64,000 bases of DNA from Actinomadura sp. NAK00032 (GCF_013364275.1 NZ_CP054932.1:6076001-6140000), one strand, 5' to 3'; shown: positions 23,933-32,878, counted from the stretch's first letter. Notes: generated by a model from the letters alone, not told the origin. Numbers and translations are program-made.

Positions 23933-25536
23933 GCGCGACAGCCCCCGCGCCAGCAGCACCACGACGACGGCGGTCAGCACCGCGTGCCCGGCGAGGGCCG
24001 ACGCCTGGACCTGCACGAGCGCGCCCCACGCCCCCCACATCGCGACGCGCACGACGCGCGCGGCCATCACCGTCCACGCCGCCGCCCGGGACCCGCGCCA
24101 CGCCAGGATCACCGCGACGAGCGTGACCACGGCGACGACCGCGAACGACGACGCCACCACGGGCAGCAGCCCGCCCCGGTGCCCCTCGCTGAGCGACGGC
24201 CGGGCGATGAGGATCGCCAGCGCGGCGACGTCGAGCGCCGCGAGCACCCCCGCGAGCACCAGCCCACTCCCCAGGGCCGCCCCGAGCCGCACCCGCCCAC
24301 CGCCTGCGGTCGCGGTCGCCCGCGGCTCCCCCGGGGCCGCGTCGAAGCCCCACGGCGCCCCGGCCTCCGACACCGCGGCAGACCCCGGCACCGCCCCAGA
24401 ACCCGACAGCCCGGCAGACTCCGGCAGCACGCCAGAACCCGGTGGCATGGCAGAACCCGGCAGCGCACCAGGTCCCGGCAGCGCGGCAGAACCCGGCGGC
24501 GCCGCAGACCCCGGCGATGCGGCAGAACCGGGTGGCATGGCAGAACCCGGCAGCGCGGCGGTTCCGGATGGCGGGGCAGAACCCGGGAGCGCGGCGGTTT
24601 CGGGTGGCGCGGCAGACCCCGGCAGGGGGGCGGGCTCGGGTGGTGCGGTGGTTTCTGGCGGTGCGGGGATGCCAGGCGACGCGGTGGGGGTGGGGAGGGG
24701 TTTGGTCGGGGGGTGGGTGGTGCGTGTGCCGAGGAGCCAGAGGAGGACGTCCTCGGAGGTGGGGCGGTCGGCCGGGTCCTTGGCCAGGCAGGCGGCGGCG
24801 ACCTCGGCGAGGGGGCGGGCAGGGCGCGCAGGTCGGGTGTCTCGTGCAGGATCCGGTACATGACGGCGGGGAGCGGGCCGCCGGCGAAGGGGTCGCGGCC
24901 GGTGGCGGCGAACAGCAGGGTGCCCGCCCAGGCGAACAGGTCGGCGGCGGGCCCGGCCCGGCCGGCGAACTGCTCGGGCGCCATGTAGGCGGGGGTGCCG
25001 ACGACCTGGCTGGTCAGCGTGGCGCCGGCGGCGAACGCGCGGGCGATGCCGAAGTCGATCACGCGCGGGCCGTCCGGGCCCATCAGGACGTTCTGCGGCT
25101 TGAGGTCGCGGTGCGCGACGTTCGCGCGGTGGATCGCCGACAGCGCCGTCACCGAGCTGATCGCGAGCCGGTCGAGGCCGGCGCCGGCGCGCGGCCCCTC
25201 CGCCAGGACGAGGGCGCGCAGCGACGGGCCCGGCACGTACTCGCTGACGATGTAGGGGCGGTCGCCGGCGGTGTCGGCGGCGAGCATCTGCGCGGTGCAG
25301 AACCCGGCGACCCGCTGGAGCAGCGCCAGCTCGCGGACGAACCGCTCCCGCGCGTCCGCGTCGCCGAGCAGCCGGGCGTGCAGCAGCTTCACTGCGACGC
25401 GCGGCGGCCCGGACGCCGGGTCCACGGGGCGGCCGAGGTAGACCGACCCCTGCCCGCCCGCGCCGAGCCGGGCGAGCAGCTCCCAGCCGCCGAGCCGGGT
25501 CGGGTCCGCGGCGTCGAGTGGTTCCGGGCCCGCCAT
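23921..25536 (-). pseudogene. transmembrane Ser/Thr protein kinase, frameshifted
   Basis: The first 240 codons from the ATG at 25536 encode a Hanks kinase domain: GAGGQGSVYLG, VAVKLL, HRDLKPQN, DFGIAR and YMAPEQ. After ILHETPDLRALPAP the frame is lost. In the adjacent frame the domain continues as LAEVAAACLAKDPADRPTSEDVLLWLL, then a Pro/Gly/Ser repeat linker and four membrane helices, ending at 23921. Adding one G to the five-G run at 24811-24815 restores a continuous protein of about 536 aa. Because all kinase residues are intact and the tail is uncorrupted, a sequence error or a very recent mutation is likelier than old decay. The gene is divergent from the DUF6777 lipoprotein gene, with which it may share regulation. 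Confidence 0.85.
24370..24670. repeat. degenerate 15-21-base repeats encoding a PGSA-rich linker
   Basis: Repeats such as GGCAGAACCCGGCGGC encode PPGSAALPGSAMPPGS-type units in the kinase linker between the kinase domain and the membrane helices. Such tracts are prone to slippage and length change. Confidence 0.7.
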
Positions 25537-25637
25537 TTCGCACCCCCGCGAAAACTGGAGCATTCCGCCGCGCACAAATCCGTTCCGCCCGGCATCGAAG
25601 AGTATAGGTACGGCGAACCGGGGGCGGGAGTAGACGC

Positions 25638-26687
25638 ATGCGTGAGATCCATTCACCATTTGTCCGGCGGCGGGCGGCCGCGGCGGCGGTCGCGGCGCTG
25701 GCGCTCGCGGCGGGCGCGCTCGCCGGCTGCGGGGACGCGGGCGCGGCCATCACCCGGCTGACCGTCGGATCGCCCGGCCCCGAGCCCTACACGCTGGTCG
25801 CCGGCACCGACGAGACGGGCGTCAAGGAGCGGCCGCGGGCGGGCGGCACGAAGACCGGCGACTCCCCCGGCCTCTACGGCGGGACGCGGCGGGCGTCCAC
25901 CTGCGACCAGCGGAAGCTGATCGAGTTCTTGCAGGCCAACCCCGACAAGGCACGGGCGTGGGCGGGCGTGCAGGGCATCCCGGTGAGCGACATCCCGCGC
26001 TATGTGTCGCGGCTGACGCCGGTGCTGCTGCGCACCGACACGCTCGTCACCAACCACGGCTACGGCAACGGGAGGGCGACCAGCGGGCCCGCCGTCCTCC
26101 AGGCCGGAATGGGCGTTCTCGTCAATGGCTACGGGGTGCCGGCGGTGAAGTGCAATTGCGGCAATCCGCTCACCCCGCCCGAGAAAAAGATCTCCACCGG
26201 GAACGCGTCCTATACTGGCCGGTCCTGGCCGGGATTCGAGCGGCGGAATGTCACCAGGATCGCGCCGCGGGATTCCCGGAAGGGGACGATCACCGCCTTC
26301 GTGCTCGTGGACCCGGGCGCGACGATGGGGTTCGAGCGGCCCCGCGCGACCGCCGGCGAGGCGGACGGGCCGCCCGCGGAACTGCCGCCCACCGAGACCG
26401 AGGTCCCCGCGAGCGGCACGCCGTCGCCGTCCGACTCGGGCCCGCGCTCGCCCGGGGTCGAGTCGCCCGGCACCGAGTCGCCGGGGACGCAGTCGCCGGG
26501 CCTCGAATCGCCGGGCACCGAGCCGCCCGGCACCGGCTCGCCCGAGCCCGGAACCTCTCCGGGGTCGGCGGGCGTGACGTCCGGCGACCCGGGTACGGGC
26601 ATCGGGACGGAGCCACCGGACGGGGACGGGCCGGGCGACCCGGTCTCGCTCCCGCCGGCCACGGAGCCGGCCCCCGCGATCTCCTGA
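25638..26687 (+). CDS. DUF6777 lipoprotein
   Basis: A 349-aa secreted lipoprotein. The signal peptide (RRRAAAAAVAALALAAG) ends in the lipobox LAGC with C31 as the lipidated residue. The following domain (about residues 60-220) contains GLYGGTRRASTCDQRKLIEFL, PRYVSRLTPVLLRTDTLVTNHG and AVKCNCGNPL, which I recognise as DUF6777. The C-terminal 110 residues are disordered, with SPGTE-type five-residue repeats coded by 15-base DNA repeats at about 26448-26545. GGGAG precedes the ATG. DUF6777 proteins in actinobacteria are often encoded beside Ser/Thr kinases, as here, which suggests an extracytoplasmic partner of the divergent kinase. Function is not known. Confidence 0.82.
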   Translation: MREIHSPFVRRRAAAAAVAALALAAGALAGCGDAGAAITRLTVGSPGPEPYTLVAGTDETGVKERPRAGGTKTGDSPGLYGGTRRASTCDQRKLIEFLQANPDKARAWAGVQGIPVSDIPRYVSRLTPVLLRTDTLVTNHGYGNGRATSGPAVLQAGMGVLVNGYGVPAVKCNCGNPLTPPEKKISTGNASYTGRSWPGFERRNVTRIAPRDSRKGTITAFVLVDPGATMGFERPRATAGEADGPPAELPPTETEVPASGTPSPSDSGPRSPGVESPGTESPGTQSPGLESPGTEPPGTGSPEPGTSPGSAGVTSGDPGTGIGTEPPDGDGPGDPVSLPPATEPAPAIS

Positions 26688-26699
26688 CGGGCAATGCGC

Positions 26700-26719
26700 T
26701 ACATTTGCTCATATGAGCA
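26700..26719 (+). promoter_or_regulatory. leaderless -10 box (TACATT) and 14-bp palindromic operator of the ArsR gene
   Basis: TACATT (26700-26705) ends seven bases before the ATG at 26713. The perfect palindrome TGCTCATATGAGCA (26706-26719) covers the transcription start and start codon. ArsR/SmtB sensors bind palindromes of this TGANCA type, so this is probably the autoregulatory site for both metal genes. Confidence 0.65.
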
Positions 26720-27114
26720 GTCAGTCAGATGTCGCGCCCGCCGCGGGCCCCGCCGACGCGTGCGCCGTCCGGGTGGTCGATCCCGAGAAGGTCGCGATCG
26801 TCACCGCCGCGCTGCCGGGCACGGAGACGATCACCGAGCTGGCGCAGGTGTTCGGGCTGCTGTCCGACCCCGGCCGGCTGCGGGTGATCATCGCGCTGCT
26901 CGAAGGGGGCGAGATGTGCGTGTGCGACATCGCCGCGTCCTGCGGGCACTCGGAGTCCGCGGTCTCGCACGCGCTGCGGCTGCTGCGCGCCAACCGCGTC
27001 GTCCGGGTCCGCCGCGCCGGCCGGATGGCCTACTACCGGCTGGACGACTCGCACGTCCGGATGCTGCTCGACCTCGCCCTCACCCACATCGGCCACGGGG
27101 AGGAAGGCACATGA
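26713..27114 (+). CDS. ArsR/SmtB-family zinc-type metal sensor repressor
   Basis: A 133-aa winged-helix repressor. The DNA-binding helix is DIAASCGHSESAVSHALRLLRANRVV. The last helix carries D112, H114, H125 and H128; these spacings (2, 11, 3) are the same as the alpha-5 zinc site of CzrA and SmtB, so zinc or cobalt is the likely effector. MCVCDIA adds C69 and C71 in the alpha-3 position used by CadC/ArsR-type sensors, so a second site or another metal is possible. It overlaps the CDF exporter gene by four bases (ATGA) and should derepress it when metal is in excess. Confidence 0.9.
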   Translation: MSSQSDVAPAAGPADACAVRVVDPEKVAIVTAALPGTETITELAQVFGLLSDPGRLRVIIALLEGGEMCVCDIAASCGHSESAVSHALRLLRANRVVRVRRAGRMAYYRLDDSHVRMLLDLALTHIGHGEEGT

Positions 27115-28124
27115 GCGGGCACGGCAGGGCGGACGGGAGCGGCGGCCACGGCCACGGGCACGGGCACGCGATCTCGGCGGGCGCCGACCGGCGGCTGCTC
27201 GGCGGCGCGCTGGCGCTGATCCTCGTCTTCATGGCGGTCGAGACGGCGATCGGCCTGATCTCCGGCTCGCTGGCCCTGATCTCCGACGCCGCGCACATGA
27301 TGACCGACGCGTTCGCGATCGCGCTGGCGCTGGTCGCGATGCGCATCGCCGCGCGCCCGCCCAAGGGCGGCTACACCTTCGGCCTGCGCCGCGCCGAGAT
27401 CCTGTCCGCGCAGCTCAACGGGCTGACGCTGATCCTGCTCGCGGCCTACTTCAGCTACGAGGGCGTCCGCCGGCTGATCGAGCCGCCCGACGTCGAGGGC
27501 CAGTTCGTGTTCTGGACGGCCCTCGCCGGCATCGCCGTCAACGTCGCCGCGACCTTCCTGATCAGCCGGGCCGACCGGAGCAGCCTGAACGTCGAGGGCG
27601 CGTTCCAGCACATCCTCAACGACCTGTTCGCGTTCATCGCCACGGCGATCGCCGGCCTGCTGGTGTGGACGGCCGGCCTGGCCCGCGCCGACGCGGTCGC
27701 CTCGCTGGTGGTGGCGGCGCTGATGGTCAAGGCCGGGTACGGGCTGCTGCGGGACGCCGGCCGGGTGCTCATGGAGGCCGCGCCGGCGGGCCTCGACCCG
27801 TCCGAGCTCGGCGCCCGGCTGGCCCGCCGCCCCTGCGTGGAGGAGGTCCACGACCTGCACGTGTGGGAGGTCAGCTCCGGCTACCCGGCGCTGTCGGCGC
27901 ACGTGCTCGTCGACACGCAGGGCGACTGCCACGCCGTCCGCCGCGACCTCCAGGAGTTGCTGCGCGACGCGTACGGGATCACGCACACGACGCTGGAGGT
28001 CGACCACGTCGCCGAGCGGGCGGGCGGCGCGCACGTGCACTGCGAGGACGCGCACGGCCCCCGCCATGTGGCGGAGGCCGGCGGGCCCCACGATCACGCG
28101 GGCAGCGCGCCCTGTGATCATTGA
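27111..28124 (+). CDS. CDF-family zinc/cobalt efflux protein (CzcD-like)
   Basis: A 337-aa cation diffusion facilitator with six membrane helices. Transport-site residues are present in SDAAHMMTD (D59, H62/D66 region) and QHILNDLFAF (H168, D172). Both ends are His-rich: GHGHGHGH near the N-terminus and AHVHCEDAHGPRHV with a CDH end at the C-terminus, typical of zinc-handling loops. It exchanges cytoplasmic zinc, cobalt or cadmium for protons. AGGAAGG precedes the ATG at 27111, which lies inside the stop of the sensor gene. The operon ends here, facing the GH44 gene. Confidence 0.93.
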   Translation: MSGHGRADGSGGHGHGHGHAISAGADRRLLGGALALILVFMAVETAIGLISGSLALISDAAHMMTDAFAIALALVAMRIAARPPKGGYTFGLRRAEILSAQLNGLTLILLAAYFSYEGVRRLIEPPDVEGQFVFWTALAGIAVNVAATFLISRADRSSLNVEGAFQHILNDLFAFIATAIAGLLVWTAGLARADAVASLVVAALMVKAGYGLLRDAGRVLMEAAPAGLDPSELGARLARRPCVEEVHDLHVWEVSSGYPALSAHVLVDTQGDCHAVRRDLQELLRDAYGITHTTLEVDHVAERAGGAHVHCEDAHGPRHVAEAGGPHDHAGSAPCDH

Positions 28125-28149
28125 CCCCTGATCACGGGGCGCCTTGTGA

Positions 28150-30144
28150 TCACTGACGGCAGGGCGTGCCGTTCAGGGTGAAGGACGCGGGCGGCGGGTT
28201 CGTCCCGCCGCTCGACCCGTTGAAGCCGATCACGACCGAGCGTCCCGGCCGGATCGCGGCGTTCCAGGACAGGTCGCGCGCGGTGACGTCCGCGCCGTCC
28301 TGCGCCCAGGCCGCGCTCCAGCCGTGCGTGACGCGCTGGTCGGCGGCGAACGCGAACCCGAGCGTCCACCCGGAGACGGGCGAGGTGCCGGTGTTGGCGA
28401 CGGTGACCTCCGCCGTGAACCCGCTCCCCCACTGGCTCAGCACCTTGTAACCGACCTTGCAGGCCGAGGCGGGCGGCCCGGCGTCCGCCGGGATCTCGAC
28501 GAGCGTGATCGAGGACGCGGGGAACGTCGAGGTGAACCCGTCCGGGCCGAGCGCCACGTCCGGCTCGCGGACGATCGACGCCAGGTCGTCCGCGCCGTAG
28601 CGGTAGACGTGCCCGGCCGCCGTGCCCGACCGCCCGGTGATCGAGACGGTGCTGGTCAGGTCGTCGGTGAGCGACTTGTTGACGATCATCAGCGTGAGCG
28701 CCTTGTCGGACGAGCGCTCCGCCGCGTACACGGCCAGCGCGCCCTGGTCGGCGCTCGCCGCGGCGACCGACGTGTCGCCGAAGGACGCCCCGGCGCCGTC
28801 GTAGTTCCGGTACATGCGGAAGGCGTAGGCGCCCGGGTCGGACGCGCCCGGCGGCGCCCACAGCGTGGCGAGGTCCAGGCCCTCCCGCCCGAAGATCCCG
28901 AGGACGTCGGCCTGCGCGACCGCGCCGTTGAGGTGGCCGAGGGCGCCCCAGTTGTACTCGGTGATCGCGAGCTTGGTGCCGGGGTAGTTCTCCTCCACCA
29001 GCCGGCGCATGCGCGGGATGAACTCGATCGGCTGGTCGATCCAGCTCTCGTCGGTGTACGTGGGATCCCAGAGCTGGCGGGTGGAGCGCAGCCGGAGCTC
29101 CTGGGTGGCCGCGTCGCCGGCCTCGCCGAGCGCGACCCCGCTCTGCTGCGGGTAGAGGTGCTCATCGAAGTAGTCGAGGACGCGCGTGCCGTGCTCCTGC
29201 TCGTACGCCTTCATCTGCCGGAGGTACCAGGCGGCGAAGGGCACGCCGCCGTGCGCGGCCCGGTCCGGCGGGTTCGACCAGCAGTCGCCGCCCTCGCGGT
29301 CGCACGTCTGCTTGTCGAGACCCGACATCGTCAGCGACTGGAAGCCCCAGCCGACCGGGCCGAGCGTCTTCGCGCCCGGATCGGCGGCCTTCACGGCGGC
29401 CGCGATCGCGTACGTCTGGTCGCGCATCTCGTCGTAGCCCGCGCCCTCGGGGTGGACGTCCCGGTGGGTCGCGTGCCAGAGGTCGGGTTCGTTGTCGAGG
29501 TTGTAGAACCGGACGCCGCCGTCCTTCGCCAGGCCGTACTTGCCGGTCAGGTGCGCCAGCCAGTCGGTGATGTACTCCGGCCCGGCGGGGACGCTGGTGT
29601 CCGCCGGGTCGTTGCCGGTGACGTTGGTGCCGTCCGGTCTGACGCCGTTGCCGCAGTCCGGGCGCCACTGGGTGTCGGCGCCCTGCTGCGGCCCGTACTT
29701 CGCGATGCCGAAGCCGCAGGTGTAGTCGCGGGCCTTCGGCGTCCAGCCGATCAGCGGGACGGTCAGGATCGTGCCGGTGCCGGTCCTGCGGTCCTGCTCG
29801 GTGAACTGGTCGGTCTCGGAGCCGTCCGGCAGCGCCGCCGGGTCGGGGGCCGGGCCGGGGACGTTCTCGAAGTACCAGTCCGAGCCCCGGTTCGTCTCGT
29901 CGTAGAGGTAGTTGTAGCGGGTGGTCGCGTTGCCGCCCCACCGCCGCACGGGGAGCCTCAGCTCCTTCGCCAGCGCCTCGTCGGCGAAGTTCATCCCGTA
30001 GACGTCGGGGCTGATCGCGTGGCGGGACGCCGCCGGGTCGACGGTCAGCGCCGGTCCGTCCGCCGCCCGCGCGGTGGGCGCCGCCCACGGCAGCAGCGCC
30101 GCCGCGAGGACGCCCGCCAGCAGCGCCCTGCTCTTGGCCGCCAT
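28150..30144 (-). CDS. secreted GH44 endoglucanase/xyloglucanase with CBM2
   Basis: A 664-aa secreted enzyme. The signal peptide is MAAKSRALLAGVLAAALLPW, cut near ARAADG. The GH44 catalytic domain (about 30-560) has the acid/base E219 in YNLDNEPDLW and the nucleophile E396 in AITEYNWG. A C-terminal CBM2 (about 562-664; CKVGYKVLSQWGSGFTAEVTVANTG ... TPCRQ) binds crystalline cellulose. GH44 enzymes cut beta-1,4-glucan and xyloglucan internally. The gene starts two bases after the GH5 stop with a GAGG site, so it is the third gene of the cellulase operon. A long upstream extension of the frame overlaps GH5 and is not used. Confidence 0.92.
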   Translation of the reverse strand: MAAKSRALLAGVLAAALLPWAAPTARAADGPALTVDPAASRHAISPDVYGMNFADEALAKELRLPVRRWGGNATTRYNYLYDETNRGSDWYFENVPGPAPDPAALPDGSETDQFTEQDRRTGTGTILTVPLIGWTPKARDYTCGFGIAKYGPQQGADTQWRPDCGNGVRPDGTNVTGNDPADTSVPAGPEYITDWLAHLTGKYGLAKDGGVRFYNLDNEPDLWHATHRDVHPEGAGYDEMRDQTYAIAAAVKAADPGAKTLGPVGWGFQSLTMSGLDKQTCDREGGDCWSNPPDRAAHGGVPFAAWYLRQMKAYEQEHGTRVLDYFDEHLYPQQSGVALGEAGDAATQELRLRSTRQLWDPTYTDESWIDQPIEFIPRMRRLVEENYPGTKLAITEYNWGALGHLNGAVAQADVLGIFGREGLDLATLWAPPGASDPGAYAFRMYRNYDGAGASFGDTSVAAASADQGALAVYAAERSSDKALTLMIVNKSLTDDLTSTVSITGRSGTAAGHVYRYGADDLASIVREPDVALGPDGFTSTFPASSITLVEIPADAGPPASACKVGYKVLSQWGSGFTAEVTVANTGTSPVSGWTLGFAFAADQRVTHGWSAAWAQDGADVTARDLSWNAAIRPGRSVVIGFNGSSGGTNPPPASFTLNGTPCRQ

Positions 30145-30146
30145 GG

Positions 30147-31664
30147 TCAGGCCTCGCAGGGCTGGTCGTTGAGGTCGAACGCGGCGGGCGCGCCGGCCGC
30201 CGATCCCGTCGCCTGGAACCCGGCCGTGATGGACGCGCCGGCCGCGAGCGCGCCGTTCCAGTCCATGCTCTTCGCGGTCACGTCGACCCCGGACTGGGAC
30301 CAGGTCGCGCTCCACCCCTGGCTGATCCTCTGGTCGCCGGGGAAGGCGAAGCCGAGCGTCCAGCCGTTCAGCGCCTCCGAGCCTGTGTTGGTGATGGTGA
30401 CCTGTGCCGTGAACCCGCCCTGCCAGCTGTTCTGCACCTGGTACGCGACCTCGCAGGAGACGCCCGGCGGGTCACCGGGGTCGCCCGGATCGCCGGGGTC
30501 GCCGCCGCCCGAGTCGAAGGCGCCGAGCAGGTACGGGTCGAGGTAGGACTGCTTGGCGGTGTTGACGGTCGTCCAGTCCCCGTTGAGGATGCCGCCGGTG
30601 TCGCCCGAGTTGGGGTTCCACGACCAGAAGGTGAAGGACATCCCGCTCGCGCCCGTGCCGAGGTAGGCCATCAGCGTGCGCAGCCAGGTCTGGTCGCGCG
30701 CGTCGGTGAGGGTCGTCCCGAACTCGCCGAGCAGCACGGGCGCCACGTTGTTCTTGTAGAGGTGGCCCCAGTTCTTGTCCCAGATCGCCGCCATGTTGGA
30801 CGGGAAGGCGGGGTCGTCGAACCACGGCTGCGGGTAGACGGACGTGGCGTAGTCGTGCGCGGAGTAGACGAGCCGGTTCGGGACGTCCAGCCGCACCGGG
30901 TACTGCGCGGCGCCCTGGAGGTTGCCGCCCCACCAGTAGTTGTCGCCGTCGTAGCCGTCCACGCCCTCGACGATGATCAGCCAGTTGGAGTTGACGGCGA
31001 GGATCGCGTTCCCGGCCCGCTCGGCCGCGAGCCGCCAGTCCCTGCTCTGGTCGCCGCAGCCCCAGCACGCCGGGGCGTGCGGCTCGTTGTGCAGGTCGGC
31101 GCCGATGACCGTGGTGTTGCCCGCGTAGTGCCGGGCGAGCATCTCCCAGTCGGAGATCCACCGCGACTCGGGGTAGGCGTCGGTGTACCAGAGCGCGGAC
31201 TGGCCGCCGGCGTCGGGGCGGTGCCGGTCGAGGACGACCTTGAGCCCGATCCGCCCGGCGTAGTCGACGATCCTGTCGAGGATCTGCAGCCCGGTCAGGC
31301 CCTGGAGGTCGGGGTTCTTGGAGTAGTCGATGCTGTTGGGCGCGCTGCCGGAGTCGAACAGCTGGTTGGTGTAGGGCAGCCGCAGCGTGTTGTACTTCAG
31401 GCTCTTGATCTGGTCGAGCATGTCCTTGTAGCCGCGCGTCCAGAGCCCGTGCGGGGAGAAGTTCGACGTCTCGGCGCCGAACCAGTTGATGCCCGTCATC
31501 CGCACCTGCTGCCCGTTGGAGTCGAGCAGCTGCCGTCCGCTGGTGTGCCAGTAGCCGGTGCCGGCGGCATGGGCCGTGCCCGGTGCGGCGGGGACGAACA
31601 CCAGCGCCAGCAGCGCGGCCATGGCGATCAGGAGGGCGCGCTTGGCCGTGGAGGATCCGGTCAT
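30147..31664 (-). CDS. secreted GH5 endoglucanase with CBM2
   Basis: A 505-aa cellulase. A signal peptide (LLIAMAALLALVFVPAAPGTAHA) precedes a GH5 domain of the Acidothermus E1 type. The acid/base is E194 in GADLHNEPH and the nucleophile is E314 in LLGEFGT; RLPYTNQLF, DRHRP and SFTFWSWNPNSGDTGG are further family blocks. A (GDP)n-rich linker leads to a C-terminal CBM2 (about 403-505). It hydrolyses internal beta-1,4 bonds of cellulose outside the cell. GAGGAGA lies before the ATG. It starts 25 bases after GH12 and ends two bases before GH44, so all three are co-transcribed. Confidence 0.94.
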   Translation of the reverse strand: MTGSSTAKRALLIAMAALLALVFVPAAPGTAHAAGTGYWHTSGRQLLDSNGQQVRMTGINWFGAETSNFSPHGLWTRGYKDMLDQIKSLKYNTLRLPYTNQLFDSGSAPNSIDYSKNPDLQGLTGLQILDRIVDYAGRIGLKVVLDRHRPDAGGQSALWYTDAYPESRWISDWEMLARHYAGNTTVIGADLHNEPHAPACWGCGDQSRDWRLAAERAGNAILAVNSNWLIIVEGVDGYDGDNYWWGGNLQGAAQYPVRLDVPNRLVYSAHDYATSVYPQPWFDDPAFPSNMAAIWDKNWGHLYKNNVAPVLLGEFGTTLTDARDQTWLRTLMAYLGTGASGMSFTFWSWNPNSGDTGGILNGDWTTVNTAKQSYLDPYLLGAFDSGGGDPGDPGDPGDPPGVSCEVAYQVQNSWQGGFTAQVTITNTGSEALNGWTLGFAFPGDQRISQGWSATWSQSGVDVTAKSMDWNGALAAGASITAGFQATGSAAGAPAAFDLNDQPCEA

Positions 31665-31689
31665 GAGTCGTTCTCCTCTTCCCGGTCCG

Positions 31690-32799
31690 TCAGCGGGCCG
31701 TGCAGGTGATGGCCGGGGCGCCGGGCGCGGACCCGGTGCCCTGGAAGCCGAAGCTGGTGGAGCCGTGCGCGGGCACGGCGCCGTTGTAGTTCGCGTTGAC
31801 GGCGTGGACGGACGACCCGCTCTGCGTCACGGTGGCGTTCCAGCCGTTGACGACGCGCTGGTCACCGGAGAACGTCCAGTCCGCCGACCAGCCGGACAGC
31901 GGCGCGTCCCCGTCGTTGGTCACGGTCACCGTGGCGGTGAACCCGCTGTTCCAGGCGTTGTCGGTGCGCAGGGCGGCCGAGCACCCGTCCGAGGACGGCG
32001 GAGGCGTGGTGGGCGGGTCGGTGGTGGGCGGCGTGGTGGGGCCGCCGACCTCGACGCCGAAGGAGTTCGTCGCGAGGCCCGCTCCGCCCTGCCACAGCTC
32101 GAACCCGGCCTCGACGCCGATGAGGTACCAGGCGTTGTCGATGTAGCCGCGCGACACCGCGTCCGCCGTGAACGCCCGCAGGTCGAGGTCGTCGACCGAC
32201 GTGGTGCCGGAGGTCCGGACGAAGGCGATGTAGTTCCAGTTCATCCGGCTGTACCAGACGTCCCAGGTGGCGCCGGAGATCTGGACGCCGCTCGCGACCC
32301 GGGACCCGGCCGGCTGGACGCCGCCGCGGTGGTTGAGCCAGATCATGACCTCGGCGCCGTCCGGGTCGGTCTCGGTGCTCGGGTGGCTGTCGTACCAGAG
32401 GTCGTAGGAGACGTTGTAGGAGCCCGAGGACGGCTGCGTCGTGCTCCAGTCGCTGGTGACGGCCGGCATGCCGCCGACCTGCACGGGCAGGCCGCTGTCG
32501 GAGGTGCACTGGCCCCAGTGGCAGCCCTTGAAGAAGGACGGGTACGCGGCCGGGGCGCCGTTGGTGGCGTTGTTGTGCCCGGCCGAGTCGACGGTGAAGG
32601 ACGTCCCGTCCACGGTGATGCACTGCGGGGTGTCGGCACCCCAGATGTTGTTCTGCGCGATGTACGCGCCGCCGCCGACCGGGGTGGTGTCGGTGGCGAC
32701 GCACAGCTGCGTCGCGGCGGACGCGGGGGCCACGTAGTACAGGGGGATCGCCAGCAGGGCCGCGGCAAGGACGGCACAGCTCTTCAGACGCGCTCTCAT
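31690..32799 (-). CDS. secreted GH12 endoglucanase with CBM2
   Basis: A 369-aa cellulase. Signal peptide about 1-29 (AVLAAALLAIPLYYVAPASA). The GH12 jelly-roll domain (about 30-250) has the nucleophile E150 in DGAEVMIWLNHRGG and the acid/base E234 in EAGFELWQGG, with NIWGAD and SYDLWYD as family markers. A PTTPPTTDPPTTPPP linker connects to a CBM2 (about 272-369). It cuts amorphous cellulose and related beta-glucans. It is the first gene of the GH12-GH5-GH44 operon. GAGG precedes the ATG at eight bases' spacing, and the promoter and CelR/CebR-type operator lie directly upstream. Confidence 0.94.
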   Translation of the reverse strand: MRARLKSCAVLAAALLAIPLYYVAPASAATQLCVATDTTPVGGGAYIAQNNIWGADTPQCITVDGTSFTVDSAGHNNATNGAPAAYPSFFKGCHWGQCTSDSGLPVQVGGMPAVTSDWSTTQPSSGSYNVSYDLWYDSHPSTETDPDGAEVMIWLNHRGGVQPAGSRVASGVQISGATWDVWYSRMNWNYIAFVRTSGTTSVDDLDLRAFTADAVSRGYIDNAWYLIGVEAGFELWQGGAGLATNSFGVEVGGPTTPPTTDPPTTPPPSSDGCSAALRTDNAWNSGFTATVTVTNDGDAPLSGWSADWTFSGDQRVVNGWNATVTQSGSSVHAVNANYNGAVPAHGSTSFGFQGTGSAPGAPAITCTAR

Positions 32800-32820
32800 G
32801 GCGGAACCTCATTCGACGTG

Positions 32821-32862
32821 TGGGAGCGCTCCCAAAGTCGCGGGCACCGCGAACGCTGTCAA
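32821..32862 (-). promoter_or_regulatory. cellulase operon promoter with CelR/CebR-type operator
   Basis: On the minus strand a consensus -35 TTGACA (complement of 32857-32862) is separated by 17 bases from GACTTT (complement of 32834-32839) as -10. The perfect 14-bp palindrome TGGGAGCGCTCCCA (32821-32834) lies over the expected transcription start. This is exactly the operator bound by the LacI-family cellobiose-responsive repressors CelR (Thermobifida) and CebR (Streptomyces). No such repressor gene is in the window. Confidence 0.9.
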
Positions 32863-32864
32863 GA

Positions 32865-32878
32865 ACGCGGATCCGCGT
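32865..32878. promoter_or_regulatory. 14-bp palindrome upstream of the cellulase -35 box
   Basis: ACGCGGATCCGCGT is a perfect palindrome ending two bases upstream of the TTGACA element, where an activator or a second repressor could bind. No matching regulator is evident. Confidence 0.35.

Noticed and set aside
28125..28139. CCCC-TGATCAC-GGGG hairpin between the CDF and GH44 genes
   Set aside because: The stem is only four base pairs; with the repeated TGTGATCA around it, a terminator or operator cannot be argued.
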